From Euonymus europaeus (Eukaryota; Streptophyta; Magnoliopsida; Celastrales; Celastraceae), in NCBI GenBank assembly GCA_963580455.1, contig OY756968.1, positions 6,919,544 to 6,983,543 on the forward strand: a stretch of 64,000 nucleotides of DNA, in the 5' to 3' direction. Numbering within the stretch: the first letter of the stretch is position 1; each line of letters starts with the position of its first letter. The translations under genes and the position numbers were made by a program. Positions 55,140 to 64,000 of the stretch are shown here, in pieces. The notes under the pieces are model-generated. The model worked only from the letters and a program-made list of their open reading frames with translations, was not told where the DNA came from and made no database searches.

Positions 55140-57600
55140 ATGACTTTCAGCTCTTCTTCATCGAATGAGTTATCATATATTCCTCAAGTAATCGGTGAAA
55201 AGGTGCCGAAAATTGGGCAAGAATTTGAGACACTCGATGAAGCACACACATTTTACAATGAATATGCAAGGGAGGCTGGTTTTGGTATTCGAATGTCGTC
55301 TACTAACCTAAACAAGAATAATGAAATTATCCAGAAGGAGTTTGTTTGCTATAAAGAGGGGACTAGATGGCAAGGGGATTTGAAGTCGGAGAAGAGTAAG
55401 AGACATGGGACAACTAGAGAGGGTTGTAAGGCTAGAATGGCTGTTGTAAGGTCAAGTTCAACTCTTGATTTCATTGTTTCAATTTTTTCTGAGGCTCACA
55501 ATAATCTGCTCACAACACCTAGAAAAATGCAATTTGCTTAGATCTCATCGCTCAATGTCAAATGCTAAGAAGTCTTTGACACAATAATTATCTGTAGCAA
55601 ATGTGTCAATTCATCAGTAAATTAGTATTCTAGAGTTAGAAGAAGGGTGTATTGAAAACATTGGGTGCATAAAGAAGGTTTTTGCTAATGGTCGACGTGA
55701 TGAGGTTAAATTATTTGCTGGACATGATGCCCAAATGCTATATGAGTATTTTGTAGCTGAAAAAGAAAAAAAATCAGAATTTTATTTCTCAATCAATATG
55801 GATTCAGAAAATAGGATGACAAATTGTTTTTGGACAGAAGCAGAGTGTAGAATAGCATACCATGATTTTGGAGATGTAATAGTATTTGATACTACGTACA
55901 ATACAAATCGTTATGGCATGTTTTTTGCACCCTTCGTAGGAGTTAATCATCATGCCCAAACTATTCTATTTGCATGTGCATTCCTAAGTGATGAAACAAC
56001 AGACTCTTTCAAGTGGCTTTTGCATCAGTTCTTAAAAGCTATGCCATTTGGGTCACCAAAAATGATTATTATTGATCAAGATCCTGCAATGAGTAAAGCC
56101 ATAGCTAAAGTAATGCCAGACATTGTACATAGATATTGTATGTGGCATATTTTAATGAAACTTTCTGAGAAACTTGATGTTGTAAAGTGGAGAGATCATT
56201 ACCAACAATTTCATTGATGCATATGGAAGTTTGAGAGTCGAGAAGGGTTTGATTTCCAATGGACTGAGGTTGTTGAGCATAGTGGATTAGGTGCAAATGA
56301 ATGGTTGAAATCATTATACGACCTTTGACCAATGTGGATTTCTACATATGTAAATGATATATTCTCTGCAGGTATGCTATTGTATCATGCTATTGGATAT
56401 TTCAACTTTTCAGCCTTTCATATGATATCTGCACTTGATCATAAAATACATTTTTTGTGCATTTTCATAGGTATGTCGAGCAGTCAGCGAGTAGAAAGTT
56501 GCCACACATTTTTCAAGTCCTATGTGTCAAAGAAAAATACACTAATGGACTTCGTTGTGAGGTTTACTAGAGCGCTAAAGCGCCAAAGACACCAACAACT
56601 TTGCTTGGACCACAAAGACATCAACGAACAACCGATCTTGAAGGCTGTGTTTGGTATTGAGAAGTCGATGGCAAAGTTGTACATGCAGACCATGTTTTAT
56701 AAAATTCAAGATGAGTTATTTCAAAGCAATAGTAGACCACTTCTGCTACTACTTAGTCCAGCGCCTTAAGGAGAGTCATAAAGGTCCAAGAAAAGTTGTT
56801 GAGGACAAGCCACGAGGTCATATGAGTTGTAGCTGTAAGAAATTTGAGTCCTACGAAATTATTTGTCGTCACATCTTTGTAGCTTTCAACAAGGTACAAC
56901 TACTCCAACCACTAGCTAATAGTTATGTTTTACGAAGATGGACAAAGTTTGCAAAATCTTCCAACTTAGCTAGTGTTGGAGATGAGAATGGAGAAACAAA
57001 TGGTGATAGGAGCATAGTAGTGAAGCATAACACTTTGCGCCGACAAGCAACAATAATTATTGAGACTGCTATGCTCAATGAAGATGCATATACGCTTGCA
57101 TTTGAAACATTCAAGTCACTCGAATGCAATATGAAGGTCATATCATTAAATGATGGAGGACAATCTTCTGCACCAAGCGTGGCTGAAAGAGCTCATATTT
57201 ATAATGATCCGGAGAAAGTAAGAGCAAAGGGATGTGGCAAGCGGTTAAAGGGAGGCAAAGAAATTGCCACTAAGAAAATCAGGTGTTGCCATGGTTGTGG
57301 CGGGCAAACACATGATAAAAGAAATTTCCCAACGCTTAATCCAATGTGAGTTTATTGATATATTTTAGAGTTTTTTTACAAAGATACTAACATTACAATC
57401 TGTTATTTGACAGCGCATTTCAACCAGTTCGTAACACAGAAATTTTGGAAGATGCGGATGATGTCAGTGGTTATACTTCTTACATGGGTAATTTGCATGA
57501 CTCAATAGCTATGACCATTACATAAATATTATATTGTTTAGTTTGTTAACCATAATTTGTATTGTGGTTGCAGGAAATACATAGTAGATAAAGGAATGCT
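55140..57600 (+). pseudogene. FAR1-related sequence (FRS5-like, MULE-derived) pseudogene
   Basis: The plus-strand order is as in FHY3/FAR1 proteins. First is the FAR1 zinc-finger-like DNA-binding domain (55140-55540; FETLDEAHTFYNEYAREAGFGIR, REGCKARM). Next is the MULE transposase domain (55735-56217; VIVFDTTYNTNRYGMFFAPFVGVNHH, PKMIIIDQDPAMSKAI, HRYCMWHI). Last are SQRVESCHTFFKSYVSKKNTLMDF and a SWIM zinc finger (CSCKKFESYEIICRH). A GT-AG intron of 99 bp fits at 56372-56470 and another after 57345. Lesions are a frameshift near 55535, in-frame TAA codons before 55630, stops near 56217 and 56328, and a frame change near 56760. It therefore cannot make the full protein. It could be a domesticated family member that died or a mobile relative. 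Confidence 0.85.
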
Positions 57601-57804
57601 ACTGGTAGTGGATCAACAAATGATAAAAAGAATGCTAGTAGTTGGTGTGCTTCAGGTAGTTCTCAGTGTTTGGATTGTTTGACACTTTTTATTAATATGG
57701 TACACTAGTTAACATTCTGATACATGATATTGTAAACTCTTTTAAGGTTGATGTCCTTATTTGTGATGCCATGAGCAATATGGCTCAATTGATTTTGATA
57801 TACT

Positions 57805-58115
57805 GATGTTTCCAGTCTTGACTTCAATGTTGATTTTAAATATGCAATTCTATTAGCAATATGACTATGCAGGATTTTTCCATATTGGTGTTTTTAGTCT
57901 TAGGTTGATTATTAGCAATATGACTATGCAAGATTTCTTCCATATTGATATTTTTAGTCTTAGGTTCATTATTGTCAATATGACTATGCAGAATTTCTTC
58001 CATATTTTTGAATTGAGTCTTAGATTCATTGTTGTTTTAAGTATGCAACTCCATGAGCAATAGGACTCTGCAGGATTTTATCCATATTGGTGTTTTGAGT
58101 CTTGGGTTCATTGTC
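57805..58115. repeat. About 64-bp tandem repeat, 4-5 units
   Basis: Units share AGCAATATGACTATGCAGGAT, TTCCATATTG(G/A)T and TTAGTCTTAGGTTCATT. Spacing is irregular because of small indels. Confidence 0.85.
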
Positions 58116-58129
58116 TCAATGCTCAGCTA

Positions 58130-58855
58130 CAAAAAACCAGAGGCAATATCAATGAACTAATAAAACACCACAAATAAGTCTAATGGCGGCGATTAACAAA
58201 TTTCGACTAACCATCAGTTTGTAGATGATACCCCAAGCTGAACTTTAGCTAAGTCCCTTGAAACCTAAAGAGCTCCTGCCAAAATTTACTCACAAAAAAT
58301 TTATCCCGATCATTGATAATGGACTGAGGCAGTCCATGAAATTGAATGATGCAATCGATGAATAACTAAGCTATTGTTGCTGTCCTAAAAGGGTGTTTCA
58401 AGGCTACAAAATGAGATCCCTTGGATAAACAATCCACGATGACCATTATAGTAGTATACCCATGAGAATTAGGTAGAGCTTCCACAAAATCCATGGTGAG
58501 TTTGGTCCAAATCTGATCCAGCACCGGAAGAGGTTGCAAGAGGCCTAGCGAATTGATAGTCTCATTTTTTGTCTTTGGCAAACATTGCATGTAATAGTGT
58601 ATTGTTTGACAAAATGATGAATTCCCAACAAATAAAAACTCTTCAACACCCTTTGAACGGTCTTGTTGTAACCTTCATGCCCCACTATCAGACTATCATG
58701 TAATTCAAATAAGATTTTGTCTCATCAGGGAGAGGAGGGACTTAACACCACACTCTCATTGTATCTTAGAACTCCATCGATCACAGAATAATTTTTATCA
58801 ACGAATGAGGAATGTTGTAACTTTGCCTTCCGGTCTTGAATCCAAACTCTGCTTT
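58130..58855 (-). pseudogene. Ty3-gypsy integrase fragment
   Basis: The minus-strand frame 58590-58366 has CLPKTKNE and PLPVLDQIWTKLTMDFVEALPNSHGYTTIMVIVDCLSKGSHFV, the zinc-binding tail and the first catalytic Asp of a gypsy integrase core. Broken RNase H/spacer-like sequence lies to 58855 and core sequence continues left to about 58200. It is cut on the right by LINE-derived sequence. Confidence 0.72.
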
Positions 58856-60165
58856 AAGGAGTAGTTTGCTCAGTTTTTGGAGGTTACAGATTTACAAAAG
58901 AAGCGTAGTGTTTGTGATGCATTATGGTTGTCATGGTTTAATAGAAACATGTTGGTGCATGATCTATCCTGATTTACCCCGAGGAAGATGGCCTTAGCTG
59001 CCCAAGGCTTAAGTTAAGCACACACTGAGGCTCATCAAGTGAGAAATCAAGCAGGAATGCAGGACATGAGTACGTTAGTGACATCGAAGTGGCGACATCC
59101 TCTTCTAGGGATGGTTAAGGTGAATGTCGATGCTGGTTTCCGAGATGGTTTACTGGGTGTGGGTGTGATTTTGCTGGATGATAGTGGAGAGGTTCTTGGG
59201 TTTGCCGTTATTCAAGGAGTGCACTATACAAATATATGTCAATGTGAGGTCATGGCAATGCTGGTGTGTATGCAATTTGCTTTGGACAACGATTTTCAAG
59301 AGATCATGATGGAATCGAATTCGCAGATTATGGTCAACCATGTGCAAGCAGTTGGTCCAAATTTCTTGTCATATGGCATTGTGGTGGATTCCATTCATAT
59401 TATGCTTAGATGCTTTTCATATGCGGAAGTGCGCCATATCCGTAGAGGTGCAAGTAGTTTGCTCAGTTTTTTGGAGGTTACGGATTTACAAAAAAAGCGT
59501 AGTGTCTGTGCTGTATTATGGTTGTTATGGTTTAATAGATACATGTCAGTGCATGATCTATCCTGCTTTACCCCGAGGAAAATGGCCTTAGATGCCCAAG
59601 GCTTAAGTCAAGCACACACTGAGGCTCATCAAGTGAGAAATCAAGCAGGAATGCAGGACATGAGTACGTTAGTGACATCGAAGTGGCGACGTCCTCTTCT
59701 GGGGATGGTTAAGGTGAATGTCGATGCTGGTTTCTGAGATGGTTTACTGGGTGTGGGTGTGATTTTGCTGGATGACAGTGGAGAGGTTCTTGGGTTTGCC
59801 CTTATTCAAGGAGTGCACTGCACAAATATATGTCAATGTGAGGCCATGGCAATGCTGGTGTGTATGCAATTTGCTTTGGACAACGATTTTTAAGAGATCA
59901 TAATGGAATCGGATTCGCAGATTATGGTCAACCATGTGCAAGCAATTGGTCCAAATTTCTTGTCATATGGCATTGTGGTGGATTCCATTCATTAGATGTT
60001 TTTCATATGCGGAAGTGCACCATATCCGTAGAGGTGGTAATTCGGTTGCACATGGATTGGCTCAACTAGCTTTAAGCCAAGCGAATGATCAATTTCTTTT
60101 GGAGGAATGTCCTCATGAAGTTTCTCATCTTGAAATTAAGAATGTTTCTTCTTCTAATATATAAT
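58856..60165 (+). pseudogene. LINE RNase H domain, tandemly duplicated
   Basis: Two direct units of about 595 bp (about 58856-59451 and 59452-60046, then the true 3' end to 60165) each encode LEVTDLQKKRSVC, WFNR, FTPRKMAL and the RNase H-like domain: GMVKVNVDAGFRDGLLGVGV, CQCEVMAMLVCMQFAL, MESNSQIMVNHVQAVGP. The first unit is open from 59039 through the junction into the second. In the second, TGA and TAA codons interrupt, but HGLAQLALSQANDQFLLEECP closes the domain normally before a stop near 60162. It is typical of the C-terminal domain of plant L1-type LINEs. It is not functional as a retroelement; the unit-1 fusion ORF is 233 codons. Confidence 0.8.
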
Positions 60166-60233
60166 ATGATAATTTATTTGCGATCCAAAAAAAGGAGTGA
60201 TATTAAATGATGCAGGCACAATTCAGTTCTAAG

Positions 60234-61093
60234 CAGTGTTATCAGAACCAGACCGTCCCGTCTTTCGGACCAGTTCGACCACATATTTTCTATAAAAATG
60301 GGCGGGTTCATGTGTTGAACCGAACATGCAAGAAAATCATGTTGACTGATCAATACCCGCAAAAAACCGCATGAACCGCGGTTTTATGAAACCCTGCAGT
60401 TCAACGACACGATAAATATATTCTTTTTCGGGACTACCCTCATGTGCATTCGTGTAGGTTAGTTGTTTTCCATGTCATCGCAACAGTGGTTTCTTTGGTT
60501 TCATTTGAAGATCGCTTTTTGTAGTCAAGAACAAAATGAAGTAAAATACAAAACAAAGAAACCTCAGATCTCATAGATCAAAATCAAAGATAAAAAATAG
60601 GGAATCTAAGATTGAACGATTGAGGAAGAATTGGAGAAACTGTTTTCTATGATAGAGAGATTGGACAATTGAGGATGAGCTGCAATAACTCATTTTAATT
60701 CACCCAAATTAGAAATTTTCAGAGACAGACAAATAGAGATTGCGGGGATTGGGGTTGTAGGGAAAGAGGGGGTTGTTGGGAGTAGTTAGGGTTTTCAAAT
60801 TTCGAAGTGGTAGTGGGTCGATCAAAGTAGTCAATATACTTAAGTTTTATTTTATTATTTTATTTGAATAAAATGACAAAAATATATTGCAAGACAAAAT
60901 TCACAGTGGACATGAAATTAGCCCATTTATATGAATTTTTTTATTATATATTTTTATACTATTATTATTATTTATAAATAAATGAATAATTTAAAATATA
61001 TGAACGGTTCAACCTTCGACCTTTCGATCTAACTGGTTGAACCTTCAAAAAAATTACCACGAGTCGCTTCACGGGTCGGTTCTGATAACACTG
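60234..61093. mobile_element. hAT-type MITE, 860 bp
   Basis: It begins CAGTGTTATCAGAACC-AGACCGT and its inverted end is CAGTGTTATCAGAACC-GACCCGT (23 bp, few mismatches). It is flanked by the perfect 8-bp duplication GTTCTAAG (60226-60233 and 61094-61101), the size made by hAT transposases. Internal GAACCGCGGTT and GGTTCAACC motifs add further inverted structure. There is no coding capacity. Confidence 0.92.
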
Positions 61094-61101
61094 GTTCTAA
61101 G

Positions 61102-61699
61102 TGACATGGGGTCGAAAACAAGCTTCTTGGACCCATATTCACTAAATTGCCCATAAAAGTTGGAAGTGCATGTTTTTTGACCCAAAATATAGCAAATCGA
61201 TTCTTAATTTGAGCCCGATAGCTTAGTGTAAACAGCTAAGCCAATTTTGGACATATTGAGATCTTTCTGGACAGCAACCTATATCAGCCGAATATGACAT
61301 TGTTGTAGATGTCCGATCAATTTTGTCTGTCGGGACATCCACCTGTGGACCAACATCTTATACTGTAATTTTGACCCATTTCACCTGAACTAAACTCTCT
61401 CAATATTCAATTTCGCTGTATTACATACATAGTTTATACAATAGTTTTTTTTATAAATATCTTTTATGTAGTTCCAAAAACACAAATGTGATTAAGTTTT
61501 CAAAGAGTTGATCGTCTTTTAAAGACGCATGCATCATAATTTTGGTAGGGTTTTGGATTGTAAATGGCGCCATTGTATGATATTATTGCATAGGCTATGA
61601 ATTTATCTATAAGGTAGTAGGCTTTTATAAATTGATCAACCCAATGCCTAGAAGTAAGGCTTCAGATGTGAGAATGAAGAGGGTATTTTTTATGTGCAT
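61102..61699. other. Intergenic, no gene seen
   Basis: Unremarkable sequence with no open frames of interest. It is bounded by the hAT MITE and a LINE 3' fragment. Confidence 0.4.
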
Positions 61700-62111
61700 T
61701 TTTTCGAGTCCCGTTGACTGTGATAATGCTTCAGATGCTGAGGTTAATTAAAGCAATTTGTAAGGCCGTGGACATTATAGTTGCTCATGCAAGCTATAAT
61801 ACTCAGAAAGTTATTGTTGAATCCAATTCAAAGAATTAGACCAAGATTTTAATATCATAAGGAATTGCACGGCTAACCAGAGTAGTATTGTTTATACCAA
61901 CTCAGTTGCTAATTTCTTGGCCAAGAAAGGTGCTGACAGTGATGAATTCATGGTTGCTTGGTTAATTTAGTTGTTGGGGTTCCTTTGTCCTGGTCTTTTT
62001 TCTTCTTGTTCTATTTTTCTAGGCTTTTTGCCTCCTTTGTATGTCATTTTGGCCTCTATGCTCTTCTTGAACCTTTTAAATTAATCTTGATATATCAAAA
62101 AATAAAAAAAA
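61700..62111 (+). pseudogene. LINE 3' end remnant
   Basis: Broken frames encode AICKAVDIIVAHASYNTQKVIVESNSKN and, after a gap, VYTNSVANFLAKKGADSDEFMVAWLI, the end of a LINE RNase H domain. A T-rich 3' UTR follows, ending in ATCAAAAAATAAAAAAAAC, a likely poly(A) tail at about 62094-62111. Confidence 0.65.
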
Positions 62112-62957
62112 CTCAGAGCCTAGTAAAGTATAATCAAGATTGGTTTCCGGTGATCAACGGCAGGTAAAAATCACAGCAGAACTAGTAGAATGATTGATTG
62201 GATGAGGTTTTGATATTGCTCAACAACTGCATTGGATTTAAGCATGCATATGATGATTTTTATGTCATGTGGTTGCTTAGGTATAATTCTTGGATCTGTA
62301 AATGTCGTATACTCATGTTGTGTTCGGATTCTATAAATTTGTTTCCATTCTTACACATGTCAGCAGCCTTCTATCACTTATTGGGCACTCGCTCACACTT
62401 CTTTTTTTCTCTGTTGCCTGTCTTGTCTTTCATGACAAGTGAGGAGTATGATGAGCAACTACTAGGTGCATGAAGTCATGAGGCGTAGTCCAATCTCTAA
62501 TATGCTTTTGCAAGTATAGAATTATATTTATGCTAGTTAGTTAGTACTTAGTACTTGAGCCATTATATCCATTTTGATATTAAGTTGATTGTCTATTTTG
62601 ATGCTTAGACACCGGTTCGATTGTTTCGTCTTTTGGAGCTCTCTGTTTGACATAGGCTACATGCGTTAATTATCCAGTTTCTTTTATACTTGGACTATAA
62701 ATATGTCGGATTTTGTACATATGTTGGATAAATTTTTTGGCCTGTCCTCTCTTAGAATTTTATTATTACGATTAATTTGAAAGGGTGGTGTCATTACTGT
62801 GAAACATTGCGCTACCTCTTTCATTTCCTCCCATCCTCTTTTCCTTTGACGATCAAGGCGTGACAGAAAGTTAGAAGCTAGGTTTATTTCAAAACAAGCT
62901 GATAGATAAAACCTGTGTTAATGGTTACATTTATTTACTATTATTAGTCATCAGAGA
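62112..62957. other. Intergenic, downstream of the neprosin gene
   Basis: AT-rich sequence with no confident gene; a 91-codon plus-strand frame at 62198 has no recognisable features. The right end holds the 3' UTR of the neprosin-domain gene. Confidence 0.4.
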
Positions 62958-64000
62958 TCAGGCATTAGAGCCAAATGATCCCACGCCAGGGCCTCCATAA
63001 AAGAAGCCACTATTGTCAGCTACTCCACCGATGTCATTTTTTGCGATAATGGTATAAGATGGGCTGGTCTGAGTCAATGCGAAGATGTCGGGTGTGACAG
63101 TAAGGAATTCTGCATTCTGAGTAGAATGAAGAGCAACTGCTAGTTTGGTGAAACAACTTGCCTTTCTATATCCTTCCTGTGCAAATTTACCAGAACCCAT
63201 TGATGCTACTGTATCTTCGTTGTCGCTGGTATTCATGATCCACGTCTCGCCACCCCAATACACAGCTGCGGCTCCTTCTGACAAGTGAGTGAAGATGTGG
63301 TTTGGCCAATTACCCACCTGAGTATTATCAACTAGCAACAACCAATGTCCTCCTTCTGTTTGCTGATTTAAAAAATTTATGTGACTCAATTTTCGTACAG
63401 CTAGAGTTAAAAAAAATCGATACTGTATTTTTCAGTTTTATTTACCTTAACTTCAATGTTAATGAAACGTTGTAGACCATCATAGATTGATACTGTCTCA
63501 TATGGTTTTCCTATCATACGTACACCATCGCGCTGCTTAAATCCTGGACAATCCAAATTATAACATCCCGACTCTCGACCCTCACGCCACTATATAAGTT
63601 TGAATTTGTTAATATTATGTGTAATTTCATAATTGATTATATATATATATATATATATAATGCGATATTTATAGAGAAAAATATAGAATATTAATTAAGC
63701 ATAAGCTTACAGTGGTCCAGTGAATGAACAATCTTGTTTTGTCATCTCCATAATACCAGGGAAAGACCTATAAATGTTAAAGTCAAATTGTAACTTTGAT
63801 TTTCAATTTATACCAATAGGAGGAAAAAAGTTGAAAATCCTGATCGATAATTGAGAGAAATACTAACATGCCATCCAACTTTAATAATATTACGTTTTCT
63901 ATCATTTTCACTATCTTCATCTGATACAATCCAAATTTGAGAGCTACTATACGCCTTATCTCCATTGACTGACGGTTTCCATACATTTATACGTGCCTTT
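62958..64000 (-). CDS. Neprosin/DUF239 domain protein, 3' exons (5' part outside window)
   Basis: Four exons are visible on the minus strand: 64000-63868 (partial), 63767-63711, 63589-63446 and 63362-62958, each with GT-AG borders. They encode the C-terminal neprosin domain: [60 protein letters not shown], then [45 protein letters not shown] and a Gly-rich tail. The family comprises secreted plant proteins; neprosin itself, from pitcher fluid, is a glutamic-type prolyl endopeptidase, and most others are uncharacterised. The N-terminal signal peptide and propeptide-like domain would lie beyond 64000. No lesion is seen in the visible part. Confidence 0.88.

Overview
This is plant nuclear DNA, almost certainly from a dicot. 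It is AT-rich, its genes have GT-AG introns, and most of it is transposable-element sequence of plant-specific families: Ogre/Tat and chromovirus Ty3-gypsy, Ty1-copia, CACTA, MULE/FAR1, hAT-type MITEs, LINE RNase H remnants and a tRNA-derived SINE. Three host genes look intact: a DnaJ/ferredoxin-like plastid protein, an LRR receptor kinase, and a neprosin-domain gene cut by the right edge. I cannot name the species.

Positions 1-23288 are a nested insertion. A decayed chromovirus on the minus strand (LTR edge, chromodomain, integrase, RNase H, RT) carries a LINE RNase H fragment. It is split at 2577/22010 by a 19.4-kb Ogre-type element on the minus strand (2578-22009) flanked by a perfect 5-bp target duplication, GCGTC. 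The Ogre has long LTRs with a 94-bp tandem array, open gag-protease and pol reading frames separated by a candidate 264-bp intron, a broken ORF1 and an extra sense ORF downstream of pol. It has lost the inner end of its 5' LTR and the place where the primer-binding site should be.

Positions 23289-34700 are layered transposon debris. They hold a deleted CACTA with a decayed transposase, the end of a second, diverged Ogre-like LTR, and an inverted pair of minisatellite-rich arms. Between the arms lies a 4.14-kb CACTA (28631-32770, target duplication ATC) that contains a MITE-like insert.

Positions 34897-38724 hold a MULE transposase pseudogene whose 3' half sits in a long, highly similar inverted repeat (arms about 1.2-1.4 kb, loop about 0.1 kb). 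This is the most interesting structure in the window. Its layout resembles inverted-duplicated transposase loci that can give hairpin RNA and trans-silence relatives.

Positions 40193-42701 (minus) are a seven-exon J-domain plus 4Fe-4S-like gene with a SINE in one intron. Positions 43362-50382 (minus) are an LRR-RLK cluster: a truncated copy, a fragment hit by a copia element, and an intact two-exon MIK2-like receptor kinase. Upstream of the receptor kinase, 50502-54100 consists of tandem duplications, one unit of which carries a MITE. Positions 55140-57600 (plus) are a FAR1-related (MULE-derived) pseudogene. Positions 58130-62111 hold gypsy and LINE remnants, including a tandemly duplicated RNase H domain and an 860-bp hAT-type MITE with an 8-bp target duplication. 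Positions 62958-64000 (minus) are a neprosin/DUF239 gene continuing off the window.
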